DNA of 64,000 bases, taken from positions 3,162,001-3,226,000 of the forward strand of contig CP128857.1 in NCBI GenBank assembly GCA_030388725.1. Direction: 5' to 3'. The stretch is from Prodigiosinella aquatilis. Its GTDB lineage: Bacteria > Pseudomonadota > Gammaproteobacteria > Enterobacterales > Enterobacteriaceae. The position numbers were made by a program, and so were the translations under genes. The notes beneath the pieces are model-generated. The model searched no databases and was not told where the DNA came from. It saw only the letters and a program-made list of their open reading frames with translations. Positions 1 to 9,206 of this stretch are shown one piece after another (positions within the stretch are counted from its first letter, which is position 1; each line of letters starts with the position of its first letter).

Positions 1-3000
1 GTACCCGCCACGATACGCCATCCACCACCAGATGATGGATCACCAGCACCAACCCGCAAGACTGGTGTTCGTCTTGCAGCAGCGCCGCCTGAACCATCCG
101 ACCAGCGGCAGAATCCAGTTGTTCGATGACTGCTTCAAACGCCAGTTCCGCGCTGGAGGCCAGATCATCGGTTACTGCCCATACACAACTACGTGCCGTG
201 ACCTCAATCGGGGGTGTCTCACCGACAATCAGCCGATTGTCTCGAGTAAACGCCGCCAATGCCGGATGCGCTGTAATCAGTGCGGCCAGCGCCTGCTCCA
301 CATGCGTTAGCTGTAACGCGGCCGGCACCTGTAAAAATACACCGTGGGCGAAACAACAATCGATTCCCTGTTGTTGCGCGAACCAGTGCAAAATTGGCAG
401 TCCGTCAATGGCGCCCTGTTGCAGCACCGACGGCAGGGTATCCCCCGCATCAACTGGCTGCATCGCCAATACCATCCGTGCCGGTGTTCGCTGAGCAAAG
501 ATTTCCCGTGGACGTAACTGCCAACCGGCCCGACGCAATAACGTTCCCAACCCCATAGCAGAAATACTGTCGCCGCCCAAGGCGAAGAAATCATCATCGG
601 CTCCCATACGTTCCAGCCCCAGCAATGCGGCAATCGACTGGCAAAGCAGGGCTTCCTGCTCATTTTTCGCCTCACGCCCCTGCGTCAGAGCAACCGGCTG
701 TGGCCGAGGCAACGCCTGACGGTCGATTTTCCCGTTGACGGTCAGCGGTAACGTCTCCATCACCACCAGTACGGACGGCAGCATATACTCGGGTAATTGC
801 GTCGCCAGTTGCGCCAGCAGACCGCCGGAAATATCCGCCATTGCACGCAAAGCATCATCCGGCACCGAACAATAACCAATCAATCGATGTGTGACGCCTA
901 TCGATTCCGCAATAACTACCGCGGTACTGACCTGCGGTAACGCAACCAGCGCATTTTCCACTTCGCCCAGCTCAACCCGGAAACCACGAACTTTAATCTG
1001 GTGATCCACCCGCCCGATAAATGCCAACTGACCATCGCTACGCCAGCGCATCAGATCACCGGTACGGTACATTACCTCGCCGCAGCGGAACGGATTGGCC
1101 ACAAAGCGAGCAGCTGTCAGATCTGGACGGCGCAGATAACCCCGCGCGATCCCCGCGCCGGCGATGTATAGCTCTCCCGCCACACCCGGTGGTACCGGCT
1201 GTAAACGATGATCCAGCAACCAGACCTCAGTATTGGCGACCGGTCGACCGATTACCGGTTGATCCGCCACCCCAATGCTGGCGCCCAATGTGTCGATGGT
1301 ATATTCCGACGGCCCGTAGTAGTTGTGAATATCGATTTCCGGGTGCTGCTGCATAAGTTGCCACAGCCGTGGTGTGGCCGCTTCCCCGCCAATCATAATG
1401 AAGGCCGGTTGGTGGTTGTCAGGTTCCAGCAAACCGCTGTCGATCAACTGTGATAAGAATGAGGGCGTGATATCCAGCAAATCGATGGGCATCTGCTTCA
1501 TGTGCTGCACCAGCGCCCAGGCATCACGACGTAACTCTTCATCGAAAATACACAGTTCACTGCCCAGCATCAGGCAAAACAGCGGTTCCCATGACGAGTC
1601 AAACGAGAATGACGCGCTATGACCGGCACGCATACGACGACCATGTTGCCGAGAAAATTTTTCAATCGCCGGACCAAACAGCAAGGTGGCATGGGAAAGC
1701 AGCAGATTTAGCAACCCACCGTGAGTGCTCATCACCCCTTTCGGCCGTCCGGTTGAACCAGAGGTATAGATCATGTAGGCCAGATGTTCGCTGCGCAGAG
1801 TTTCACGACGTTCGGCATTGCTCACCGGTAACGGCGACATGGCATCACATGCAGCCCGTACCACAGCATCATCCAGATATAACCTCTGCGACAGTTCCGG
1901 CAGTTGCGGCGCAACCGCTCGATACGTCAGCAGCAGCACCGGTCTGGCATCCTCGCACATCAGCATCAGACGTTCTCGTGGATAATCCAGATCCAACGGC
2001 ATATAGGCGGCACCGCTGGCCAGTACACCGAAAATAGCCACCAGCGAATCCACCGAGCGAGGAATACCGATCGCCACCACATCCTCAGATCCCACGCCCT
2101 GATCTATCAATACCCTCGCCAGCCGCATTACTCTGGCCGACAACTCCTGGTAGCTGAGCCGCTCATCGCCACAGATCAACGCTACCGCATCCGGCTGTTT
2201 TACTACCTGCTGTAAAAACATATCCAGTACGGATTCCACGCCGGAAGGCATACTCAGGAGTGGACCGCTGCCCCAACCAGCAACACGCTGTCGCTCAGCG
2301 TCGTTGATCAATGACAGTAGACCAATCGCCTGTTGTGGTTGCTGCACCAATTGATGCAGCAGGTAATCGATACGCTCGGCATGCCATTGCAGCGTTTGCC
2401 GATCATAACGTGTCGGATTGGCCACCAGCTCCAGATGAAGTGTGCCGTCATGGAAACCGAGCTCAAATTCCAGATCGTCGATCGGCCCCATCGCTAGTGT
2501 ATGAGTGACGGCAGGCACCCCATTCAGTCTCAGTTCAGTGTTATAGATCTTGAAATTGATAACCGGGCCATACAATCCTTGGCTGCTGCCCACCAGACCA
2601 AGGTCACGCCGCAGTTGTTCCGCCTCATAACGTTGATGGCGACGTACTGCCTTGATCTCACGCACCAATGCCAGTGTAACGTCGATCAGCGTCATATCCG
2701 GTTGCAGAGTCAATTGCAGCGGCAATACGTTAACCACTGGACCCGTGGCGCATAACGCCTCCGACCCCATGCGCCGCATAAATGGGAAACCCACCGACAA
2801 ACGTGATTCACCGCTCATTCGGTAGAGGTAGACATATAACGCCGCCATCACGATGTCCGTTGGCTGTACCTGTTGTAACCGCGTATCGCATTTCAGTGCA
2901 TCAAACAGTGACGCATCGACTGACAAATGTTGATGTAGCGTGCGGGTTCCTTCAGGCACCGGATGACATACTTCTGTCGCCAGCGAGACGGGCGTGGCTA

Positions 3001-3664
3001 AGTCACTGGCATGTTGCTGCCAGAATGCAGCGGCGCATTGATAAGCCGGTGTGTTCTGCCAGTGCTGATATTCCTCTACCACCCGCACGAATGGGACAAA
3101 TGGCGTGTCGGCGGGTTGTCGTCCGCGACACAGCGCATTATAGATATCCACAATACGTCGGGTCAGCGCATCAAAAGCGAAACCATCCAATTGCAGATGA
3201 TGGAAGCGCTGATACCAAAACCAGCGTTCAGGATAGTCTGAAACGCGTATCACGACCTGACGATATAACGGACGCTGCCCATCAGCCGACAGTTCAGCGG
3301 CGAGGTCGTCAGCCATCAGCGCACGTGCGGCGGATTCTCCTTCCGCCTCCTGACTCAAGTCCAGCCATTCCGGGGCGATAACCTGCTGCGGCGTCCATCG
3401 CCGGGGAATGCGTTGTAACGGCGTACCCTCATCGTCCAGATAAAAACAGGCATGAACCGTATCCGCCTCCGCCAATCCCTGACGGATGGCGGCATCAAGA
3501 CAGCGACGATCCAGACTCCCGCACAATTCAACAGCATGTGCCACAGTAAACGTATTACGTTGGCTGGCGATTTGATCAGCAATCCAGATTCCAGGCTGGG
3601 CGGCAATCAGGGGCAGTTCCAGATATTCCGCCTGAACATCAGGCGTTAACATTGTTTCAGACAC
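1..3664 (-). CDS. cbsF: CbsF-like nonribosomal peptide synthetase, 3' end beyond window
   Basis: This NRPS would condense 2,3-dihydroxybenzoate with amino acids to build a chrysobactin-type siderophore. The frame is open for 1221 codons and leaves the window at the left edge. Domains in order: condensation (HHLQLDG near residue 154), adenylation (YTSGSTGRPKG near 633, then GPSEYTID and YRTGD), peptidyl carrier (GGDSIS, serine near 1033), and the start of a second condensation-like domain with HHLVVDGVSWR near 1210. DGVSWR and the preceding HWF segment mark an epimerization domain, so a D-residue is predicted. By alignment to the GrsA pocket, the positions equivalent to 278 and 331 read Asp, which fits a basic substrate such as Lys; this is tentative. 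The GTG at 3664 is preferred because AAGGA lies 7 bases upstream; an internal ATG at 3652 is less well placed. It follows cbsH and the mbtH gene. Confidence 0.93.
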   Translation of the reverse strand, partial: MSETMLTPDVQAEYLELPLIAAQPGIWIADQIASQRNTFTVAHAVELCGSLDRRCLDAAIRQGLAEADTVHACFYLDDEGTPLQRIPRRWTPQQVIAPEWLDLSQEAEGESAARALMADDLAAELSADGQRPLYRQVVIRVSDYPERWFWYQRFHHLQLDGFAFDALTRRIVDIYNALCRGRQPADTPFVPFVRVVEEYQHWQNTPAYQCAAAFWQQHASDLATPVSLATEVCHPVPEGTRTLHQHLSVDASLFDALKCDTRLQQVQPTDIVMAALYVYLYRMSGESRLSVGFPFMRRMGSEALCATGPVVNVLPLQLTLQPDMTLIDVTLALVREIKAVRRHQRYEAEQLRRDLGLVGSSQGLYGPVINFKIYNTELRLNGVPAVTHTLAMGPIDDLEFELGFHDGTLHLELVANPTRYDRQTLQWHAERIDYLLHQLVQQPQQAIGLLSLINDAERQRVAGWGSGPLLSMPSGVESVLDMFLQQVVKQPDAVALICGDERLSYQELSARVMRLARVLIDQGVGSEDVVAIGIPRSVDSLVAIFGVLASGAAYMPLDLDYPRERLMLMCEDARPVLLLTYRAVAPQLPELSQRLYLDDAVVRAACDAMSPLPVSNAERRETLRSEHLAYMIYTSGSTGRPKGVMSTHGGLLNLLLSHATLLFGPAIEKFSRQHGRRMRAGHSASFSFDSSWEPLFCLMLGSELCIFDEELRRDAWALVQHMKQMPIDLLDITPSFLSQLIDSGLLEPDNHQPAFIMIGGEAATPRLWQLMQQHPEIDIHNYYGPSEYTIDTLGASIGVADQPVIGRPVANTEVWLLDHRLQPVPPGVAGELYIAGAGIARGYLRRPDLTAARFVANPFRCGEVMYRTGDLMRWRSDGQLAFIGRVDHQIKVRGFRVELGEVENALVALPQVSTAVVIAESIGVTHRLIGYCSVPDDALRAMADISGGLLAQLATQLPEYMLPSVLVVMETLPLTVNGKIDRQALPRPQPVALTQGREAKNEQEALLCQSIAALLGLERMGADDDFFALGGDSISAMGLGTLLRRAGWQLRPREIFAQRTPARMVLAMQPVDAGDTLPSVLQQGAIDGLPILHWFAQQQGIDCCFAHGVFLQVPAALQLTHVEQALAALITAHPALAAFTRDNRLIVGETPPIEVTARSCVWAVTDDLASSAELAFEAVIEQLDSAAGRMVQAALLQDEHQSCGLVLVIHHLVVDGVSWRV

Positions 3665-3723
3665 GTTGTTTTCCTTACTTCGCAACGGGGAAATATCGCA
3701 ATACCGGCTGATAATTCGCGCTC

Positions 3724-3951
3724 TCAGCGTTCAGTCACCGATATGGTTTTCAGGTCAGCCGGTCGCATGTCGAGCCAGTGATTTTCGATGTACTCAATGC
3801 AAGACGCCCGCGATTGTGGTCCGAATACCCTTTTCCACCCCGTGGGTAATGCCGCGAACACCGGCCACAGGCTGTATTGCCGACGTTCATTCATCAGCAC
3901 TGAAAAGACCAGGCTGTCATCATCAAACGGGTTTTGCTGTTCCTGATGCAT
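3724..3951 (-). CDS. MbtH-like protein
   Basis: This 75-residue protein has the full MbtH signature: NPFDDD near the N-terminus, QYSLWP in the middle, GWKRVFG, then CIEYIENHWLDMRP. MbtH-like proteins bind NRPS adenylation domains and are often needed for their folding or activity. It lies between cbsH and cbsF on the same strand, 23 bases after the cbsH stop and about 60 bases before cbsF, so it very probably serves the CbsF adenylation domain in one operon. E. coli YbdZ holds the same position between fes and entF. Confidence 0.95.
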   Translation of the reverse strand: MHQEQQNPFDDDSLVFSVLMNERRQYSLWPVFAALPTGWKRVFGPQSRASCIEYIENHWLDMRPADLKTISVTER

Positions 3952-3974
3952 TCATATCACCTCATCTGTTGGTT

Positions 3975-5282
3975 TCATTCGTATCCGGCCACATCAGCCA
4001 GCAACCAGCGAGTGCCATCAATCAGGCCACCGCGCCAGCAGAGCGCATCATGACCACCGGCGTAGACGCGGTAATTCACCCGATGTCCGGCGGCGACCAG
4101 CGCCTGGTTCATCTGCTGATTGACAAAATCAATATCTTGTTCACGATCACCCGCTTCCTGAAAGATGGTCAGTGGCGTTTGTGTGCCGACACCTTGTCGT
4201 ACCTGTTCCACCAGCCAACCGGGCTCATGGCTGTCGCACGCGTTAAACTGAGTGATGAACTTCAGATTCGGCCACCAGAACGAACCGGATTGGGTCAACA
4301 CCCGACCAAACCGGTGTGGCCAGTGCAAACCGGCATACAACGCCGCCAGTCCACCATAACTTTGGCCGGCTACCACGGTTCGCTGTGGATCATCGCTAAA
4401 AGAGGTGTGCTGTGCCGCCAACGGCAGCAGCTCGGTCTGCACGGCCTGCCAGAAATTTGCGTTGCACGTCAGCTCCCGCTCACGACAATCCATGTCAATC
4501 ACATCAATGAATAACCAAACGGCCGGCGGTAACTGGCCGCTGACCGTTTCTATCTCCAGCGCGGAGTACAGTGGTATTTCCTCGGCCCAGTTCTGTCCAT
4601 CCAACACAATGATCAGTGGGCGCTGCGTTGGTAGTGCAGTATTACCCGTGCTATATAGCCAGATACGTCGCTGATTACGCAGTTGCAGGCTTTCCCATTG
4701 GAAAATCTGCAACCGCCGACTGTCCGGCGCGGTTGCCTGCCCCTGATCCAATGCCAGCCATGCCTGTTGAGACGGGGCATACGGCATATGAGCCGCAGAA
4801 AGAGATTCCCCCCGATGTGTGAGATGTGGTTGTAGTGGATTAAGCGGATCGGCAATGGCATGCGGAAACAATGAGCACCACCACTCACGTTGTTGCTGGC
4901 AACGTTGTTGACGATCACCGCTAAACGCCGGCGGCAATTGCTTCCCGGTAACCGGAATCAGGCTGTAACTTCCTCGCCAATCATCTTCAATATCCAGTGA
5001 CCAATGCCAGACATCCGTTCCGGCCAGACGCTGTAAACTTTGCGGCTGAAAACTGTGGTGATCGGTAACACCGTTGACATCAATGTAAACCTGCTGAATG
5101 GCGGACTGCCGCTCATCTCCGGCAGGATCGCGCCAGAAGAACGTCACTCGCACTCGTTTCCCATCCAATGATTCCACTAACGGCGTCCCCATACTGGCGA
5201 TACCACGCCACCAGTTTTCCTCCCCCGCCGTCGGCGATGAAATGAGTTCTGCTGCGCAACCCGACGACTGCGTTTCCGACAT
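3975..5282 (-). CDS. cbsH: CbsH, ferric siderophore esterase/peptidase (Fes family)
   Basis: This 435-residue cytoplasmic alpha/beta hydrolase of the Fes family would release iron from the imported siderophore. The nucleophile elbow GQSYGG and the late histidine in AGGHDALCW are visible, with the acidic partner probably in the EAGDRE segment. The ATG at 5282 is chosen because GGGAGG lies 6 bases upstream; a longer open frame exists further upstream but lacks a site. In Dickeya, cbsH is divergent from fct, is related to E. coli fes, and acts on chrysobactin use. This gene has the same position and orientation. The intergenic region carries a Fur-like palindrome, so iron repression is expected. 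Confidence 0.9.
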   Translation of the reverse strand: MSETQSSGCAAELISSPTAGEENWWRGIASMGTPLVESLDGKRVRVTFFWRDPAGDERQSAIQQVYIDVNGVTDHHSFQPQSLQRLAGTDVWHWSLDIEDDWRGSYSLIPVTGKQLPPAFSGDRQQRCQQQREWWCSLFPHAIADPLNPLQPHLTHRGESLSAAHMPYAPSQQAWLALDQGQATAPDSRRLQIFQWESLQLRNQRRIWLYSTGNTALPTQRPLIIVLDGQNWAEEIPLYSALEIETVSGQLPPAVWLFIDVIDMDCRERELTCNANFWQAVQTELLPLAAQHTSFSDDPQRTVVAGQSYGGLAALYAGLHWPHRFGRVLTQSGSFWWPNLKFITQFNACDSHEPGWLVEQVRQGVGTQTPLTIFQEAGDREQDIDFVNQQMNQALVAAGHRVNYRVYAGGHDALCWRGGLIDGTRWLLADVAGYE

Positions 5283-5378
5283 GTAAACCTCCCAGGTTAT
5301 GGCCTCTTCAATTTGCTTACACTTAGTTAACAAAACTAATGCTTTATATAAAAACACATAGCCAGACACACAAATACA

Positions 5379-5397
5379 AATAATATTGAGAATTATT
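5379..5397. promoter_or_regulatory. Candidate Fur box in the cbsH-fct divergent promoter
   Basis: The 19-base site has symmetric AATAAT and ATTATT arms around a central TTGAG region, and matches about 12 of 19 positions of the classical Fur consensus. It sits in the 315-base region between divergent cbsH (start 5282) and fct (start 5598). A TATATAAA-like element for the cbsH direction lies beside it near 5344-5351. Iron regulation of this promoter pair is known in Dickeya; the exact site is inferred. Confidence 0.55.
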
Positions 5398-5597
5398 TAC
5401 GTTTGCAATAAGATAACGACCTCTCTTTTCATGAGAGTGCGAAACCAACGTGTTTTACGGGCTACCAATCTGAAAATTCATACCACACGCTAATCGCGTG
5501 AGGTGGTTAACGTGGATTTTCGGCACATGCCATAACCGACATGGTTCAAAACAGCTGATGTATTTAAAACAATGCCGTCTTCTGAAGGGATCACTAC

Positions 5598-7814
5598 ATG
5601 TTTAAAACGACAAAAAAACCATTAGAAAATATGATGTTTTTGCACGCCGATAATCGCAGCATGCCGCTTGTTTTGGCGTCTGCTCTGCTCATGACGCCGC
5701 TGGCGCATGCTAAGGCAGCGACTAATACAGCAAACACCAGCGACACCATTGTTGTCAGTGCTGACACCACAGAAAGTGTTACCGCACCACTGCAAGGGAT
5801 CGTGGCCAAAGAGAGCGCCTCAGGCACCAAGACCAATACCCCACTGGTGAAAACACCACAGGCCATCAGCGTGGTAACCCGTGACCAGATGGACGCACAG
5901 GCGGTTTCCTCGGTAGCAGACGCCTTTAACTACTCCAGCGGTGTCGTCACCAACTATCGAGGCTCTTCCAACCGCAATGATGAAGTTATCTCCCGTGGCT
6001 TCCGCTATACCGCCAAATTTCTTGATGGCCTGAGTTATGGTCTGAGCGGCCAGGGCGCCGCACTGGGTAAAATTGATCCCTGGTTGCTGGAACGTGTCGA
6101 GTTAGTGCATGGTCCGGCGTCAGTCCTTTACGGACAGGTAAATCCCGGTGGGATGATCAACATGACCAGCAAACGCCCAACCGCTGAAGCGATCCATAAA
6201 ATAGAGTTCAGCACGGGGAACCAGCATCTGGGCGAGGCGGCGTTTGATTTTGGCGGCGCGTTGAATGACGATAAAACCCTGCTTTACCGTCTGAACGGTA
6301 TCGCCAGCACCAAGCATGAATTCGTCAAGGACTCTAAACAACAACGAGTAGCGATTGCGCCAGCGATTACCTGGCTACCAAACGCCGATACCAGTTTTAC
6401 GCTGCTGACCAGCTACCAGGATGACCCGAAGGCTGGATTCCGTAACTTTCTGCCAGCCTACGGCACGGTCTTGGGAAACAGTGCCGGTACGGTACCTTAC
6501 GATCTGAATGTCAGCGATCCGAACTATAACCAGTCAAAGCGGGAACAAACCTCAATAGGGTATATCTTCGATCACTCCTTTAATGACGTATTCTCCTTCC
6601 AACAGAACGTCAGATACAGCCAGTTGAATGAAAAATATAAGTATCTCGTTTACACCACCGGGGGGTCAGAAACCAGCACCATACTATCCCGACGTCAGCA
6701 ACGGGAAGAGACTGAGGTCGGTGAATTCGGCGCGGATAACCAGCTAAAAGCAAAGTTTGATACCGGTGAAGTCAAACATACCGCCGTTGGTGGTCTCGAC
6801 TATAAATGGCAAAACCGTGACTATAAGTACTGGCGATTGGGAGGCAATCAGTACGATTTTGACTGGGCTAATCCTGTTTATGGCGGGTCTGCCATTGTGG
6901 ATGACAGTGCATTGAATCTCATCACCAGCACCAAGAAAAAACTGACTCAAGTCGGGGTCTACCTGCAAGATCAGTTGGAATGGAACCGCTGGAATCTGCT
7001 ACTGTCTGGTCGTCATGACTGGAGTGAAGTCCGCACACTGGATCGCACAACTGACAGCACAACCCAGCAGAATGACCATAAGTTTACCGGTCGTACCGGC
7101 CTGTTATATGCCTTCGACAACGGCATTTCTCCTTATATCAGTTACAGTACCTCGTTTGAGCCCAACCTGGACAATGGCGCCCCTGGCTCCGATCCATTCA
7201 AGCCCACGACCGGCGAACAAAAAGAGGCCGGAGTGAAATTCCAGCCCAAAGGCAGTAACACACTACTGACCGTATCACTGTTTGATATCACCCAGAAAAA
7301 CATTACCTCTTACAACAGCGTGCTTGGTTATAACGAACAAATCGGCAAGGTGAAATCCAAAGGGGTGGAAACTGAGGTACATACACAACTGACGCCAGAA
7401 ATCAGCCTGATGGCGGCATATACCTATACTGATGCGGTCACCAAAGAGAGCAACACCGCCAACCAGATCGATAAGAGCCCGTCATCAATTCCTCGCCATA
7501 CCGCGTCAGCCTGGGGTAGCTATCGCTTCCTGGACGGTGCGTTGAAAGGCGTTACCGTTGGCAGCGGTGTGCGTTATATCGGCACCAGCTATGGTGATAA
7601 CGCCGAGAGTTTCAAGGTTCCCTCATATGCCTTGTATGACGCCATGGTCCGTTACGATCTGGCCGAAGCGTCGTCACACCTGAAAGGGGCAGCGGTACAG
7701 CTCAACGTCAATAACCTGGCAGATAAACATTATGTTGCGTCCTGTAGCGGCACCACCTCCTGTTTCTATGGCAGTGGTCGTAGCATTGTCGCCACCGTCA
7801 GCTACAGCTGGTAA
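5598..7814 (+). CDS. fct: Fct, TonB-dependent ferric chrysobactin receptor
   Basis: This 738-residue outer membrane receptor would import the ferric catecholate siderophore using TonB energy. A signal peptide precedes AHA at residues 36-38, and a TonB box-like DTIVVSA follows at 49-55. The plug domain includes TPQAISVVTRDQM and GPASVLYGQVNPGGMIN, and the beta-barrel ends with an aromatic C-terminus (VSYSW), as usual for outer membrane porins. Length fits FhuE/FoxA-type siderophore receptors. It leads the plus-strand operon ahead of cbsCEBA with a 189-base gap that contains a short GC-rich hairpin (GCCTG/CAGGC near 7848-7862). That hairpin could lower downstream expression, as is inferred rather than shown. 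Confidence 0.93.
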   Translation: MFKTTKKPLENMMFLHADNRSMPLVLASALLMTPLAHAKAATNTANTSDTIVVSADTTESVTAPLQGIVAKESASGTKTNTPLVKTPQAISVVTRDQMDAQAVSSVADAFNYSSGVVTNYRGSSNRNDEVISRGFRYTAKFLDGLSYGLSGQGAALGKIDPWLLERVELVHGPASVLYGQVNPGGMINMTSKRPTAEAIHKIEFSTGNQHLGEAAFDFGGALNDDKTLLYRLNGIASTKHEFVKDSKQQRVAIAPAITWLPNADTSFTLLTSYQDDPKAGFRNFLPAYGTVLGNSAGTVPYDLNVSDPNYNQSKREQTSIGYIFDHSFNDVFSFQQNVRYSQLNEKYKYLVYTTGGSETSTILSRRQQREETEVGEFGADNQLKAKFDTGEVKHTAVGGLDYKWQNRDYKYWRLGGNQYDFDWANPVYGGSAIVDDSALNLITSTKKKLTQVGVYLQDQLEWNRWNLLLSGRHDWSEVRTLDRTTDSTTQQNDHKFTGRTGLLYAFDNGISPYISYSTSFEPNLDNGAPGSDPFKPTTGEQKEAGVKFQPKGSNTLLTVSLFDITQKNITSYNSVLGYNEQIGKVKSKGVETEVHTQLTPEISLMAAYTYTDAVTKESNTANQIDKSPSSIPRHTASAWGSYRFLDGALKGVTVGSGVRYIGTSYGDNAESFKVPSYALYDAMVRYDLAEASSHLKGAAVQLNVNNLADKHYVASCSGTTSCFYGSGRSIVATVSYSW

Positions 7815-8003
7815 CCCATCGTTATAACACCGGGGCACGACGTCCCGGCCTGAAAGGCAGGCGCGGATAGCGTTGCAGCACCGTGTCCTGAACAAGTCAC
7901 ACGCACTAACCGTCGTTCATTTATCTGTAATCGGTACATTTACCTATAGAAATGCGAATCGCACCTGTTGCGATGCTCATTTAACAGACATAAGGAACAA
8001 ACC

Positions 8004-9206
8004 GTGTCTATTCAATCTGCTCAGCCTTTATTTACTCACTCCTCGTCTCTGGATATCAGCGATCTTCATCATGACGATTTTCTTTTCCTGTCACCCGACA
8101 AAAGTCTGCATGCCCACGGATGTTATGCGTCGCTAACGCACCCGGTTGATGATGGCGCGATGCTCAACGGCCATTTTCAGCATCAGGTTCGTCGGCTATT
8201 CGCTCAGGCACACCGCGATGGTATTGAAAAACCGCTGATTGTCGGTGCTATCCCTTTTGATAAAGGGCAGCCAGCCAATCTGTTTATACCACAGCGTCAA
8301 CACTGGTTTTCGCGCGACACGCTGGCAACCGGTGCACAAACAGAAGTGGCTATTCGTATCCGTCAACTGCGCCAAATACCGGCCAACGCAGACTTTTGCC
8401 AAATGATCCGTGAGTGTGTTAATGCCACCCGCAGTGGCATACTGGATAAAGTGGTACTTTCCCGCCTGCTGGAGATAGAAACCGATCAGCCGCTGGACTC
8501 AATCCACCTGTTATTACAGCTTAATCAGCAGAACCCCGGTAGTTATAACTTTCATGTGCCGCTGGCTCAGGGCGCGCTGCTGGGAGCCAGCCCGGAACTC
8601 TTGTTACATAAACAGGGCAATCACATCACCTCTCAGCCCTTGGCCGGTTCCGTCCGCCGTAGCGAAGATTCCGGCGAAGATAGCCAACTGCGCCAATCAT
8701 TGCTGGATTCAGCCAAAGATCGTCACGAGCACAACCTGGTAATCAGAGAGATGCGGCACGTGCTGGCCCCTCGCTGTCGCACATTACAGATACCGGGAAC
8801 CCCTTCGCTACTCAGCACGCCAGTGCTGTGGCATCTGGCGACCCACATTATCGGTGAAGTCAGTGACCCACTGGAGAATGCACTGTCGATCGCCTGTTTG
8901 TTGCATCCAACGCCGGCGTTATGCGGTGCGCCATATCAGCAGGCTAAAAACCTGATCGACAAACTGGAACCGTTTAATCGTGAACGCTTCGGCGGCATTG
9001 TCGGATGGTGTGATGCACAAGGTAATGGTGAATGGGTGGTGACCATCCGCTGCGGTGAAGTGCATAAGAACAGCATCAGACTATTTGCCGGTGCCGGTAT
9101 TGTGCCAGACTCACAGCCCACGGCGGAGTGGCACGAAACCGGCGTCAAATTAAGCACCATGTTGCGCGCCTTTGGCCTGAGGCAGGATGAGGAGTGTGCG
9201 GCATGA
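8004..9206 (+). CDS. cbsC: CbsC, isochorismate synthase
   Basis: This enzyme would convert chorismate to isochorismate, the first step to 2,3-dihydroxybenzoate. The 400-residue protein belongs to the EntC/MenF chorismate-binding family. Visible motifs include LDKVVLSRLLEI, GASPELL, the PLAGSVRR segment, LHPTPALCG and the C-terminal ERFGGIVGW and RLFAGAGIV blocks. The GTG at 8004 is preferred because AAGGA lies 7 bases upstream; an in-frame ATG 36 bases earlier has no comparable site. The length then matches EntC. The stop codon overlaps the cbsE start as ATGA, which supports translational coupling. Confidence 0.93.
   Translation: MSIQSAQPLFTHSSSLDISDLHHDDFLFLSPDKSLHAHGCYASLTHPVDDGAMLNGHFQHQVRRLFAQAHRDGIEKPLIVGAIPFDKGQPANLFIPQRQHWFSRDTLATGAQTEVAIRIRQLRQIPANADFCQMIRECVNATRSGILDKVVLSRLLEIETDQPLDSIHLLLQLNQQNPGSYNFHVPLAQGALLGASPELLLHKQGNHITSQPLAGSVRRSEDSGEDSQLRQSLLDSAKDRHEHNLVIREMRHVLAPRCRTLQIPGTPSLLSTPVLWHLATHIIGEVSDPLENALSIACLLHPTPALCGAPYQQAKNLIDKLEPFNRERFGGIVGWCDAQGNGEWVVTIRCGEVHKNSIRLFAGAGIVPDSQPTAEWHETGVKLSTMLRAFGLRQDEECAA

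Noticed and set aside
307..675. Open frames of 60-280 codons on both strands over the NRPS
   Set aside because: They are out-of-frame shadows of cbsF, whose domains and motifs are continuous through the whole region.
3666..4514. 282-codon plus-strand frame opposite cbsH and mbtH
   Set aside because: It is antisense to two genes with clear family motifs and has no recognisable protein features.
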